DNA of 64,000 bases from Terriglobia bacterium. Lineage in GTDB: Bacteria; Acidobacteriota; UBA6911. Each line of letters begins with the position of its first letter. Positions within the stretch are counted from its first letter, which is position 1. A model generated the notes under the pieces. It searched no databases and was not told the DNA's origin. It was given only the letters and a program-made list of their open reading frames with translations. Positions 19,501 through 27,702 of the stretch are shown piece by piece. A program made the translations under genes and the position numbers. The stretch is taken from the NCBI GenBank assembly GCA_020072565.1, contig JAIQGI010000005.1:160099-224098 (forward strand), written 5' to 3'.

Positions 19501-19564
19501 ACTTTTGCGCACGCGGCCGGTGCACAGGTCTCCGGCAGCGGCATCACCCTCACCGCTGCATTGA
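16562..19564 (+). CDS. Secreted GH54 alpha-L-arabinofuranosidase with lamin-tail domain (copy 2), frameshifted near the 3' end
   Basis: The gene starts at a GTG at 16562 with AGGA five bases upstream. The 1000-residue product has the same layout as copy 1: signal peptide (MLVLALTLVGATLTMA region), GH54 domain with Glu222 in GTMETTYYG and Asp328 in TGGDNGNGSSGTFYEG, a NEW3-like domain, a lamin tail (IKINEVRFS...QFIELYNASASTVDLSNW) and several VGQxIxID repeats. It is a tandem paralogue lying 350 bases after copy 1. Identity is uneven and is almost complete in a segment near the 3' end. The last 49 codons are out of frame. A -1 shift near 19415 restores a repeat-like continuation to 19755. Confidence 0.85.
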   Translation: MKTRIDIVRMLVLALTLVGATLTMATPDGAEPPRQQGPCDIYGAAGTPCVAAHSTTRALYASYNGPLYQVKRQSDGKTLDIGVVQPVASPVPDAGGHANAAAQDAFCANTTCVINLIYDQSGKGNHLYQAPPGTFKGPAKGGFDTQPIADMAPITIGGHEAYGVYIMPGMGFRNNNATGIAINDEPEGIYYVIDSTHYDSGCCFDYGNSSTNGRAVGTGTMETTYYGTATAWGSGSGPGPWIMADMEAGLFSGYNGKQNIADPTIDSWRFVTAVVDGGGGNKWDLRGGNAQKGGLTTFYSGIRPGSLTNNSYYPMHKQGAVLLGTGGDNGNGSSGTFYEGVMTTGYPTEATTDAVQANIVAAKYEVQRVGLSRVTTFTPKSAQDVTETFTNTTGAPAAGVKLSIFAPTGWTALASGATGASLTFSAPVAPGASVSATFKVASPATTGAGFLTGKSEWTDPATRRTQFETTTARVRNVLPIKINEVRFSTSTNATNQFIELYNASASTVDLSNWSLINTQSQWAPVKLATIPAGTKLAGNAFYLLGLSNSGLAAPASRGTTTINVRSTTGFEVGQQIDIDGETCTIVTVGTAATAMTTLFVPVSTGPWITIPAGSTNLPVTSSIGFAVGQKIGIDIGGNYELATVTAAGKAATQTTLSAAAVAGATNIKIAANANMTVGDTLTVGTGGRKELVTVASVGTTGASGTGVDLAAPLKFDHMSGVDVSDAGTGISFSPATSFPHVSGDAVQALGSGITLDSPLVNAHAYGAAVVNPLATTVGYQGPQAPNQWFGSNLSTRAGSIALTDAGGVVVVDAMVYGSQQSSSSGNGTIASPEIATLEADQGKGGCIVVVPSPANGAGRSRGRFPDGLDTDSNCTDFLLQPATTLSAASAAGANNIKVASVAGFAAGQAIMIDTGASLETAVIATVGTAGATTVGAATVVGATVIPVAGGMGVARTRRRRLSSPPPAAEAAPQSPLPHRSLLRTRPVHRSPAAASPSPLH

Positions 19565-19755
19565 CCCTGGCGCATGCCAGCGGGGCGCAGGTCGCCGGCA
19601 GCGTTCCCACGCCCGGCGCGCCCAACAGATATTACATCCCGGTCGCGTACGTAAACCCGCTTGCGCGAGTGTCAGGCTACGCACTGACCCCTACGGTTCC
19701 GGCCGGGCCACCAGCTTTGGTTATAAATCCTATGCGACGATTCTGGATGCGGTGA
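19414..19755 (+). other. -1 frame continuation of GH54 copy 2
   Basis: From 19414 the frame one base back reads GSGANQETAVVVSATGGRGG, ATITVAAPLTFAHAAGAQVS and VAGSVPTPGAPNRYYIPVAY, ending at 19753-19755. It aligns with the -1 frame extension of copy 1, so both paralogues carry the same displacement at the same codon (ATG GGA). The final residues (PALVINPMRRFWMR) are again out of register with the beta-helix remnant that follows. Confidence 0.65.
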
Positions 19756-19920
19756 ACCGTGTTAACACGGGCGCAACGGTACACACATCACGGCCGGTAC
19801 CTACGCTGAACACGTGGTCATCGACCGGGACATTACCCTCCAGACCAGTGGCGCGGTTACGCTGCAAGGCTCCGGTGGTGATGGCATTACCATCGCCGGC
19901 AGGAAGGTCCACGTGTTAAG
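19698..19920 (+). pseudogene. Beta-helix protein remnant
   Basis: Two plus-strand frames joined by a two-base shift near 19785 (an extra 'ac' in gtacacacatcacg) give SFGYKSYATILDAVNRVNTG, then ATVHITAGTYAEHVVIDRDI, TLQTSGAVTLQGSG and GITIAGRKVHV. This is the start of a right-handed parallel beta-helix domain of the 'AGTYxEHVVIxxxITLxG' kind. It breaks off near 19920, where the antisense SGNH hydrolase gene begins. Confidence 0.5.
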
Positions 19921-20748
19921 GGCGGACCCCGGTCCTGAAATCTTTGATCGGCCTTTTGCGCTGGGGTCGCCGGTGGGAGGCGGCGCCAAATCTTCCTTTG
20001 CCGGCGGACCGAGCAGTTCAGTGAAAAGGGGCTTCAATGCATCGGCCCATATCTGATACCCCTTGATGGCCGGATGGAGCTTGTCCGGATTCATCACTCC
20101 TTCAAACAGCTTGCCCTCACTGTCCGTCAATTTATCCGTAACGTCCAGGAACCGGATCCTCTTGCCGTCGGCGAATTTCGAAATATTCTCATTGATCTTT
20201 TTGATCGTGGGCATCACGGCAATGATGTCGTTTCGGGGAAAAATGCCCATGAGGATGATGGTCGCCTCCGGTGCTTTCGCGCGCATGATGTCCAATATCG
20301 CCCTGATGCCGCGAGTGACATCTTCAACTTTGGCCTCCACATCGGTTGAGACCCTGTTGCCGACATTATTGGTGCCGGCAAGGAGGACGATGATTTTGGG
20401 ATTGATGTCATCCAGTTCCTCGTTATTGAGGCGCCAGAGTATGTTCTGAATATTGTCGGCGCCCCATCCGAAATCAGCGGCATTCCAACCGAAGAAGTTC
20501 TGCTTCCAGTTGGCAAGCAACTCGGGGTAATCGGTCGCTCCCCAGCGGCGCGTAATGGAATCCCCTTCGAAATAAATATCGATGCGGCCCTTCTTTGCCT
20601 TTTCAAGCAATTCCCGGTGAGCAGTCATTGAGTTCTCGTCCGATCGGGCGACAGGTTGATTCGCCGGAACAGTCGGGAATCCTTGGGGGAAGCACAGGAA
20701 CATCCCTGCAGTCAAAAAGAACACAAATGGCAAAACGCATGGTTTCAT
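19801..20748 (-). CDS. Secreted SGNH/GDSL hydrolase, 3' end fused to remnant DNA
   Basis: The 315-residue frame has a signal peptide (MKPCVLPFVFFLTAGMFLCF) and the SGNH blocks IYFEGDSITRRWG (Ser), GWGADN (Gly), LLAGTNNVG (Asn) and NPDKLHPAIKGYQIWA (catalytic Asp/His). It resembles PAF-acetylhydrolase-like esterases, which in this setting probably deacylate polysaccharides or oligosaccharides. The family-like sequence ends around ELLGPPAKEDLAPPPTGDPS. The last 45 or so residues read antisense through the beta-helix remnant, so the native stop codon has been lost at a junction near 19925-19945. Functional blocks are all upstream of the junction. Confidence 0.8.
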   Translation of the reverse strand: MKPCVLPFVFFLTAGMFLCFPQGFPTVPANQPVARSDENSMTAHRELLEKAKKGRIDIYFEGDSITRRWGATDYPELLANWKQNFFGWNAADFGWGADNIQNILWRLNNEELDDINPKIIVLLAGTNNVGNRVSTDVEAKVEDVTRGIRAILDIMRAKAPEATIILMGIFPRNDIIAVMPTIKKINENISKFADGKRIRFLDVTDKLTDSEGKLFEGVMNPDKLHPAIKGYQIWADALKPLFTELLGPPAKEDLAPPPTGDPSAKGRSKISGPGSALNTWTFLPAMVMPSPPEPCSVTAPLVWRVMSRSMTTCSA

Positions 20749-20898
20749 AGCACGATATCCTCTGATTCCTCATTGCTGGGTGACCGCAGCGCAGTTTGCG
20801 CGCTTGCTCTCGATAGACCGAGTATAGCGGTGGATCCGCCCTAGGATCAAGTTCAGGCAGGTAGAAACTGCTATTCAGACGTTAATAAATGCAAAATG

Positions 20899-20966
20899 TC
20901 ACCACAGATCACGCTGAGGTCGCTGAGAAATCTCCTCCTCAGCGTGCTCTAAGCTCTCTGCTGTGA
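20899..20966. repeat. Palindromic 'cacagatcacgctgagg' intergenic element
   Basis: A perfect 10-bp stem (CACGCTGAGG at 20910-20919 and CCTCAGCGTG at 20937-20946) is extended by imperfect outer arms (accacaga and tctctgctgt). The wording is that of the 'ccacagagnncacagagg' palindromes scattered between genes in many environmental bacteria. It lies between the divergent SGNH and CE15 genes. Confidence 0.65.
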
Positions 20967-21031
20967 TGCTTTTATGCACCGGAATGGGATATGATCGGAT
21001 ATCCAATGACCTATGTACGGAGATTTCGCCT

Positions 21032-22513
21032 ATGAAAAACCACCGATCAGTTTTCCCAATCTGCATCATATTGGCCCTCGTTGCACTGGTCTGGGCCGGG
21101 TCTGCTCTGATCGCTCAGCAATCCAGTGCCGGAGCGGCTCAAAATGCCCAGGCCCCTCCGGCCCCCAAAGGCCCGCCTTCGCAAGCGGAAACACAAAAGG
21201 ATCATCAGAACATGATGGCGCAGCTGGGGATCCGGAAACTCCGTCCGGGCCCGAGCGGAAATGAATCTGCTCCCAATCACGCTAATTATGATGAAGCTCT
21301 TGCAAATCCTTATCCGAATCTGCCGGATGTTTTGACCCTGAAAAACGGCAAAAAGGTCAAGACCGCGAGAGACTGGTGGAACAAGAGGCGGCCTGAAATC
21401 GTCGAGGATTTCGATCGGGAGGTCTTGGGACGAATCCCTCGGAATGTGCCCAAAGTGACGTGGGAAGTCGTCAACAAGACCGAGGCCAAAATCGGCGATC
21501 ACCCAGTGATCGGCAAGCAACTGGTCGGCCATGTCGATAATTCCTCGTACCCGGATATCAAAGTTGACATACAGATGATCCTGGTTCTCCCGGCGGACGC
21601 GAAAGGTCCGGTTCCCGTGATGATGATGTTCGGCGGATTTCAACGGTTGCCTGGGACACCGCCTCCGGCCGGAGCAGCAGGCCGTGGATTCGGCGCTCCT
21701 CCAGCCGGGAGCGACCCGCCGGCAACGCAGCAGCTGATAGCAGACGGCTGGGGTTATGCGGATATAAGCCCGAACAGCATTCAAGCAGATAACGGCGCCG
21801 GGCTTACCAAGGGCATCATCGGTCTCGTGAATAAAGCGAAATTCCGCAAGCCCGATGACTGGGGTTCTCTCCGGGCCTGGGGATGGGGCGCATCCCGTGC
21901 GCTGGATTATCTGGAAACCGACAAAGCGGTGGATGCCAAACATGTCGGGATTGAAGGCGTGTCGCGTTACGGCAAAGCCGCCCTAGTAACCATGGCTTTC
22001 GATACAAGGTTTGCCGTCGTGCTCGTCGGCTCTTCAGGGGAGGGAGGCGCCAAGCTGCACCGCCGCAATTGGGGTGAGGCTGTGGAAAACCTGACCGGAT
22101 CGGGCGAATACCACTGGATGGCTGGAAACTTCCTGAAATACGGTGCCGAAGAAGCCGATTTCGGCAGCAAGAATGCAGGGGACATTCCGGTGGATGCACA
22201 TGAACTGATTGCACTCTGCGCACCGCGCCTGACTTTCATCAGCTACGGCGTACCGGAGAAAGGAGATGCAAAATGGCTCGATCACCAGGGCAGCTTCATG
22301 GCGGCTATCGCTGCGGGTCCGGTATTCCGGCTCCTGGGCGCGAAAGACTTAGGACGGTCCGACGATTACAGGACAGAGAAAATGCCGCCCGTGAACACAG
22401 GCCTGCTCGAAGGCCAGCTTGCCTGGCGGCAACACGATGGCGGACACACCGATGGTCCGAACTGGAAATATTTCATTCCTTGGGCAGACAAATTTTTCAA
22501 ACGCACTCGTTAG
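21032..22513 (+). CDS. Secreted 4-O-methyl-glucuronoyl methylesterase, CE15
   Basis: The start MKNHRSVFPICIILALVALVWAG at 21032 gives a signal peptide and a 493-residue protein. The alpha/beta-hydrolase carries the CE15 nucleophile block GVSRYGKA (Ser311), the following SSGEGGAKLHRR block and the C-terminal histidine block HDGGHTDGPNW. CE15 enzymes cleave the ester between lignin alcohols and 4-O-methyl-glucuronic acid on xylan. That fits the xylanase and arabinofuranosidases nearby. A Pro/Gly-rich loop (GTPPPAGAAGRGFGAPPAGS) is inserted after the first beta-sheet. The family's usual GCSRxGK has Val in place of Cys here, a variation I would not over-interpret. Confidence 0.88.
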   Translation: MKNHRSVFPICIILALVALVWAGSALIAQQSSAGAAQNAQAPPAPKGPPSQAETQKDHQNMMAQLGIRKLRPGPSGNESAPNHANYDEALANPYPNLPDVLTLKNGKKVKTARDWWNKRRPEIVEDFDREVLGRIPRNVPKVTWEVVNKTEAKIGDHPVIGKQLVGHVDNSSYPDIKVDIQMILVLPADAKGPVPVMMMFGGFQRLPGTPPPAGAAGRGFGAPPAGSDPPATQQLIADGWGYADISPNSIQADNGAGLTKGIIGLVNKAKFRKPDDWGSLRAWGWGASRALDYLETDKAVDAKHVGIEGVSRYGKAALVTMAFDTRFAVVLVGSSGEGGAKLHRRNWGEAVENLTGSGEYHWMAGNFLKYGAEEADFGSKNAGDIPVDAHELIALCAPRLTFISYGVPEKGDAKWLDHQGSFMAAIAAGPVFRLLGAKDLGRSDDYRTEKMPPVNTGLLEGQLAWRQHDGGHTDGPNWKYFIPWADKFFKRTR

Positions 22514-22609
22514 CACATCCACGATTTTGCACAACCAAACCCGGGGTGCCAGCATGAAAAGCAATAAAAACGCCAGAGGAACATTGGCAGCCCATTGGGC
22601 GATTACATC

Positions 22610-25024
22610 CTACTTGACCACGCCGTCCTTGGGAGGAGCCGGGGACCGCTCGAACTCGATCGTGTAAACGTGCCCCGCTTTCACGCTGAGCCGTGTCGTT
22701 GAGCCGGCCGCAGGCTGCACGCGAATCGACCTGCTGCCCTCCCGGACCGCGCTGATGCGGACACCTGGTGAGATTCGAAGCACGTGCGCGCCATCCACCA
22801 TCGGCCTCAGGATCGCGGTGGTGGGCAGACCGCCGCTCCACGCCACGTCGACTTCCAGTCCCCCGCGGGCGCGAATCCCGGTAACCTTGCCGTTGCTCCA
22901 GGCCTTCGGCAGCGCGGGCAGGAACGCCAGTTCGCCGGCGTGGCTTTGTACAAGCATCTCGGCGATCCCGGCGGTGCCGCCGAAATTGCCGTCGATCTGA
23001 AACGGCGGGTGGTTGTCGAACAGATTCGGCAGCGTGGACTTGCCCAACAGCGCGGCCAGGTTCTCGTATGCTTTATCGCCATCTGCCAGGCGGGTCCAGA
23101 AATTGATGATCCAGGCGCGACTCCAGCCCGTGTGTCCCCCGCCGTTGGCCAATCGCCGTTCGATCGTAGCGCGTGCGGCTTTGGCCAGTTCGGGCGTTTT
23201 GAATGGCGTAATCTGGTTGCCGGGGAACAGGGCGAACAGATGGGACATGTGCCGGTGCCCGGGTTCCACCTCGTCGTAGTCTCCCAGCCATTCCTGGATT
23301 TGACCATAACGGCCGATGCGCAGCGGCATCAGCTTCGCGCGGGTCGCCGCTACCTTCGCCCGGAAATTCGCGTCGGTCTTCAGAATTTCACTGGCCTCGA
23401 TCACGCGCCCGAAGAACGCCTGGAGAATTTCGGTGTCCATCGTCGGCCCCATGGTGAGGACAGCTCTCTCGCCCGAGGGCAGCTGGTATTCGTTCTCCGG
23501 CGACAGCGAAGGGCCTGTCACCAGATGCCCGCTGCCGTCCGAGACGAGATAGTCGAGAAAAAACTGCGCCGCCTCCTTCATGATCGGGTACGCGCGTTCG
23601 GCGAGGAACTTGCGGTCGCGCGTGAAGTCGTAGTGTTCCGCGAGGTGGAGCGACAGCCAGGCAGCGCCCATCGGCCAGATGCCATAGCGGGCGCCGTCAA
23701 TCGGAACGGCGTCTCCCCACAGGTCGGTGTTGTGATGCAGGACGAATCCCCCGGCGCCGTAGTAAAACTTCGCCACCCGCCGGCCGTCTTCGCGCCCATT
23801 CTCGATCAAGTCGAACAGCGGCTCATGCAGTTCCGACAGGTTGCATGTCTCCGCCGGCCAGTAGTTCATCTCGGTGTTGATGTTGATCGTGTACTTGCTC
23901 CCCCATGCCGGCGTCAAGCTGTCGTTCCATTTTCCCTGAAGGTTGGCTGCCATGCTTCCGGGCCGGCTGCTTGCAATCAGCAGATACCTTCCGTACTGGA
24001 AATAGAGCGCAAATAGATCGTCGTCCGCCGCGCCTTTCTGCACGCGGGCGAGCCGCTCATCGGTGGGCAGGGCGCGCGCGGAGGCGTCCACCGGAAGCTC
24101 GAGCCGCACGCGCCGCAAGAAGCGCTGGTGATCCGCGACGTGCTCGCTGCGCAACGCGTCATAGGCGCGGGAGGCGCCCGCCAGATCGCGCGCGCAGGCG
24201 GCGGTCAGGTCCTTCTCCCGAATTTCAGTCTCGGCGACGAGTGTCAGCGTCACGCTGTGTGCGCCGGTAACGTCCAGATGATCGCCGATGTTTTCCATGC
24301 GGCCGCCGGATACGGCTGCCTTCACCTCGGCGCGAAAGTGAACTCCGATGTTGTTTTCTCCCGGGGCGCGCTTAGGAAGCGCCTGGCCTGTCATGATCAG
24401 CCGCCCCGGCGCCGCTTCAGTTGTGGCGTCGGCAGGCCGGCTCATCGTAGCCCGAAACGAGAGGCTCCCCGGCCGGTCAGCGGTCAAGCGCACGACAATA
24501 CACCTGCCGGCCGGCGCGGAAGCGAAGACTTCGCGCACATAGTGGATTCCGCCGGCCGTGAAGCGCACGGATGCAATGCCGGTGTCCAGGTCAAGCTCGC
24601 GGCGGTAGTCCGTTGCCTCCGGCGCGGCGCCGAAATCCAGCCAGAGGTCGCCGAGAGTCTCGTAGACCGGCAACGCGCGTGGGATGCTGATCATCTTTCG
24701 GTCGGCCAGCGCCTGCGCTTCCGCGGGATGCCCCTCCAGAAGCAGGCGCCGGACCTCCGGAAATGTCTTGGACGCTTCGGGGTTGCTCCGGTCACGTTTC
24801 TCGCCCGACCAGACGGTGTCCTCGTTGAGTTGGAGATGCTCCTTGCGAGGGTCACCGAAGACCATGGCCGCCAGCCGCCCGTTGCCGATCGGCAGAGCCT
24901 GCGTCCACGCGCTGGCGGGCTGCCGATACCAGAGCTTTAAGGCGTTTTGATCCTGGGCAAAACACAACCCCACGCTCAAGAGCACGGTAAGTACCGAGAC
25001 CTTGACAAAGGAACGAAGTTGCAT
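22610..25024 (-). CDS. Secreted alpha-L-fucosidase-type glycosidase, GH95
   Basis: The ATG at 25024 (MQLRSFVKVSVLTVLLSVGL) is chosen because GGAGG lies five bases upstream and a signal peptide follows. The product has 804 residues. GH95 features run in order: ALKLWYRQPASAWTQALPIG, FGDPRKEHLQLNEDTVWSG, SSRPGSMAANLQGKWND, NTEMNYWPAETCNLSE and FQIDGNFGGTAGIAEML, then a C-terminal beta domain. GH95 members act on alpha-1,2-L-fucose or on L-galactose in xyloglucan-like polymers. This pairs well with the L-galactose/L-fucose dehydrogenase-like gene at the left end. It is convergent with the CE15 gene. Confidence 0.9.
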   Translation of the reverse strand: MQLRSFVKVSVLTVLLSVGLCFAQDQNALKLWYRQPASAWTQALPIGNGRLAAMVFGDPRKEHLQLNEDTVWSGEKRDRSNPEASKTFPEVRRLLLEGHPAEAQALADRKMISIPRALPVYETLGDLWLDFGAAPEATDYRRELDLDTGIASVRFTAGGIHYVREVFASAPAGRCIVVRLTADRPGSLSFRATMSRPADATTEAAPGRLIMTGQALPKRAPGENNIGVHFRAEVKAAVSGGRMENIGDHLDVTGAHSVTLTLVAETEIREKDLTAACARDLAGASRAYDALRSEHVADHQRFLRRVRLELPVDASARALPTDERLARVQKGAADDDLFALYFQYGRYLLIASSRPGSMAANLQGKWNDSLTPAWGSKYTININTEMNYWPAETCNLSELHEPLFDLIENGREDGRRVAKFYYGAGGFVLHHNTDLWGDAVPIDGARYGIWPMGAAWLSLHLAEHYDFTRDRKFLAERAYPIMKEAAQFFLDYLVSDGSGHLVTGPSLSPENEYQLPSGERAVLTMGPTMDTEILQAFFGRVIEASEILKTDANFRAKVAATRAKLMPLRIGRYGQIQEWLGDYDEVEPGHRHMSHLFALFPGNQITPFKTPELAKAARATIERRLANGGGHTGWSRAWIINFWTRLADGDKAYENLAALLGKSTLPNLFDNHPPFQIDGNFGGTAGIAEMLVQSHAGELAFLPALPKAWSNGKVTGIRARGGLEVDVAWSGGLPTTAILRPMVDGAHVLRISPGVRISAVREGSRSIRVQPAAGSTTRLSVKAGHVYTIEFERSPAPPKDGVVK

Positions 25025-25079
25025 CAAATCCTCCCTGCGAAACTTCATTTGCAAACGCATGCGACGAGAATCGTGCGTC

Positions 25080-25180
25080 GCCACCGCCACGTATTGCCTT
25101 GCCCTTCGAGAAATAGAACAGGTGGAACCTGTCGCCCAGCTTGGTGACATCACCGTCGATGCCGCCTGTCTCGGAGATAC
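25080..25180 (-). pseudogene. Possible GH43 fragment
   Basis: A minus-strand frame upstream of the GH95 gene reads RISETGGIDGDVTKLGDRFH and continues LFYFSKGKAIRGGG. The piece IDGDVxKxGDxxHLFY resembles the substrate-binding strand of GH43-type arabinanases. It has no start or stop of its own and overlaps the leader of the GH95 gene. I treat it as a relic only. Confidence 0.3.
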
Positions 25181-25237
25181 GATCCGGCCTGGTCTGCATC
25201 TTCGTCCGCGCCCGGGGTCAACAGGGGCACCCGCAGA

Positions 25238-26197
25238 TTACTTGACCCAATCCTTGAACGTGGTGGCAACGGCAGACGCCCAGATCTCATAGCCTTGTTC
25301 CACGGGATGGAGATTGTCGGTGGGGCGAAAGCCGATCAAGCCGCCTTTTTCGTCGAGGAATTTGGAATTGATGTTCACGAAAAACACGTGTTGTTGGTCG
25401 TCGAGCTTGGCGATGATCCTGTTGGCTTCTTCGACCTTGAGGCGATTGGCATCGGTCGGACCGGCACCCCGCGGGAAGATGGCTAGCAGCAGGATTTTAG
25501 CATCCGGAAAATCCTTGCGGAGCTCCAGGATAACGGCGCCGATGCCTTCGGCAATTTCCGAGCCGGAGGCGCCGCCTGTGTTATTGGTGCCGATCATGAG
25601 CATAACGGCCTTGGGCTTGTGGCCCTGTCCCTCACCGTTCTGCAGGCCCCAGAGGACGCCCTGGGTGGTGTCGCCCGAAACGCCGAAATTGGCGACTTTC
25701 ACATCGCCGAAATACTTATCCAAGACGCGCTTTCCGCCCGGATTGCCCTGCGGATCCGATTCCACGTTCCATAGGTCGGTGATGGAATCGCCGTAGAAGA
25801 GGATATCGAAATCACCGGTCTTGGCGGTCTCGACGAAGGCGTCGTGCCGACGGGCGCGTATGCCGGCGGCCGGGCGAATGCAGGGATTGTCACGCGGGAC
25901 TTGAAGAACCAGGATCGAAGCGTACTTCTTCAACAAGTCCTTGTTGGCAGACGTATTGGTGCTGATGAATTGCTGGATCTCGGCATTGATCTTTGCGACT
26001 TCGTCCGAGGTGGGACGTGGCATTGTGACTTCCGGAGGCACGGGAGCAGGAGGTCCTGGAGGCGCCGGAGGCGCAAACTGACCACGCCCAGAGCCGCCGG
26101 GGCCGATCTGGGATGGAGCGCCCGTCTGCGCAATACATACCGCGGCAGCGCCTAACATGGCACAAGCAACGAGTGTCAGTACCGTTCTTTTTCTCAT
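25238..26197 (-). CDS. Secreted SGNH/GDSL hydrolase
   Basis: The start MRKRTVLTLVACAMLGAAAV (26197) has GAGGAG upstream. The 319-residue protein has a signal peptide and a short Gly/Pro-rich linker (PGGSGRGQFAPPAPPGPPAP). It carries the SGNH blocks LFYGDSITDLWN, NFGVSGDTTQGVLWGL, MLMIGTNNTGG and DNLHPVEQGYEIWA. It is a paralogue of the SGNH protein near 20 kb, and unlike that one it has an intact end. Probable role: extracellular deacetylation of oligo- or polysaccharide. The substrate is not determinable here. Confidence 0.87.
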   Translation of the reverse strand: MRKRTVLTLVACAMLGAAAVCIAQTGAPSQIGPGGSGRGQFAPPAPPGPPAPVPPEVTMPRPTSDEVAKINAEIQQFISTNTSANKDLLKKYASILVLQVPRDNPCIRPAAGIRARRHDAFVETAKTGDFDILFYGDSITDLWNVESDPQGNPGGKRVLDKYFGDVKVANFGVSGDTTQGVLWGLQNGEGQGHKPKAVMLMIGTNNTGGASGSEIAEGIGAVILELRKDFPDAKILLLAIFPRGAGPTDANRLKVEEANRIIAKLDDQQHVFFVNINSKFLDEKGGLIGFRPTDNLHPVEQGYEIWASAVATTFKDWVK

Positions 26198-26307
26198 AAT
26201 GAAACTCCTCAATTCGGCGTAGCTATGTAATGCCATTTGAGCAGGGCCCAAGCCCCGAAGTCAACATAGGACTTTCTATCAGCGGCTAGAGAAGGGGCTG
26301 AGCAGGC

Positions 26308-27465
26308 GTGGCCTACAAGGGAAGCGGTATGATAGACAGTCAATCCTTCCCATCGCTGTTGGATGTCCTCAAGGATGTTGCCATCAAGAATGCGGTCGTT
26401 GCCGCCCTTGCCGCCGATATTCCTTCGGACCGCAGCGCTCAGATCATTGATGCCAGGAACAAGCTGGTGACGCCGGGCCTGGTTGATCTGCATGCCCATG
26501 TCTATACGCAGGGCTCGGCGATCGGCCTGCCGGCTGATGAGATCGCACCTGTCACCGCCACGACGACATTCGTGAGTGCCGGGGATGCCGGGGCCAACAA
26601 TTTTTCGGCTCTCAAGCATTTCATCATGGCCCAATCACGTTCCCGGATCTTCGGCTTCGTACATATCTCGACAATTGGTCTCGCAGGATATCCTGTGGGT
26701 GAGTGCCTGAACATCGACTATGCACACGTCGATCTCGCGGCCAAAACTATGGCAGAGAACCAGGACGTGCTCCTGGGAATCAAGGTGCGCATGAGCAAGA
26801 GCATCGTCGGTTCCAATGGCCTGGAACCGATGAAGCGGGCGATCAAAGCCGCTGAACGCTCGGGCACGACGGCCCGGGTCATGGTCCATATCGGAGATGT
26901 GCCGGCTACCCTGGGCGAACTGCTCGACATGCTGCGACCCGGAGACATCGTCAGCCATGTTTTCAGCGGCCAGGGCAACAATATCGTTCAGAACGACAAG
27001 GTCATTTCCCAGGCATTTGCGGCCCAGAAGCGCGGAGTGATCATGGATGTCGCCCACGGCGGGGGAAGCTTCGACTACACCATAGCCGAGCCGGCCATCC
27101 AGCAGGGACTTCTTCCCGATTGCATATCCAGCGACATTCATGGCTACAGCGTCAATACTCCAGGAAAGCCTTTCATGCCGTGGATCATGAGCAAGTTCTG
27201 GAACATGGGCTTTACCCTCGAGCAGGTGGTGGCTCTGGCAACAGTAAAACCAGCCAAAATCATAGGGAAGCTGGAGAAGCTGGGGACGCTGCAGGTAGGT
27301 GCACCAGCAGATGTGTCCATATTCGACATCGTGGAGGGGCCGGTACAATTTGCAGATACCGGGAAAAATGTGCGTGATGGCAAGCGGTACCTGAAGCCGG
27401 TTCTGACAATTCGCGCAGGCAGGCCCTTCGGCGGGCCGTACCCTTCCCCCTTTATCTACCCGTGA
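26308..27465 (+). CDS. Amidohydrolase/deacetylase-type metallohydrolase (dihydroorotase-like)
   Basis: The 385-residue frame begins at GTG. It carries the amidohydrolase metal ligands: VDLHAHVY (HxH), GIKVRM (candidate carboxylated Lys), MVHIGD (His) and SSDIHG (Asp/His). These fit the 'amidohydrolase/deacetylase family metallohydrolase' group related to dihydroorotase and D-aminoacylase. Homologues normally begin with a short beta strand of the type 'DLLLKGGxVIDP'. Here that strand looks degenerate (AYKGSGMIDSQ) and the ribosome-binding site is weak, so the 5' end may be damaged or the true start may lie slightly upstream. No signal peptide is seen. Confidence 0.75.
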   Translation: MAYKGSGMIDSQSFPSLLDVLKDVAIKNAVVAALAADIPSDRSAQIIDARNKLVTPGLVDLHAHVYTQGSAIGLPADEIAPVTATTTFVSAGDAGANNFSALKHFIMAQSRSRIFGFVHISTIGLAGYPVGECLNIDYAHVDLAAKTMAENQDVLLGIKVRMSKSIVGSNGLEPMKRAIKAAERSGTTARVMVHIGDVPATLGELLDMLRPGDIVSHVFSGQGNNIVQNDKVISQAFAAQKRGVIMDVAHGGGSFDYTIAEPAIQQGLLPDCISSDIHGYSVNTPGKPFMPWIMSKFWNMGFTLEQVVALATVKPAKIIGKLEKLGTLQVGAPADVSIFDIVEGPVQFADTGKNVRDGKRYLKPVLTIRAGRPFGGPYPSPFIYP

Positions 27466-27702
27466 TGAGGATCAAGGAACCAAACGATGCCTATCAAGTC
27501 CGACCACAGATGCTCAGGATGCTGGCTCTGTTGCCTGTGAATAAGCCTCTCTCAACCTGTCCATTGCCAAAATCCGGTCCGTATTAAATGAATGATAATC
27601 ATAGTTTCGATTTCAGGTCGGATACGATAGAAAAGGCCCTCATCGTGGGGCATAGACGGCTGAAGGGCCTAAGTAAGAAGCGGAGACGAAGGGAAGAATG
27701 CC

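Noticed and set aside
22784..24016. 410-codon plus-strand ORF opposite the GH95 gene
   Set aside because: Arg/Gln/Val-rich antisense frame of a clear GH95 gene; no recognisable domain.
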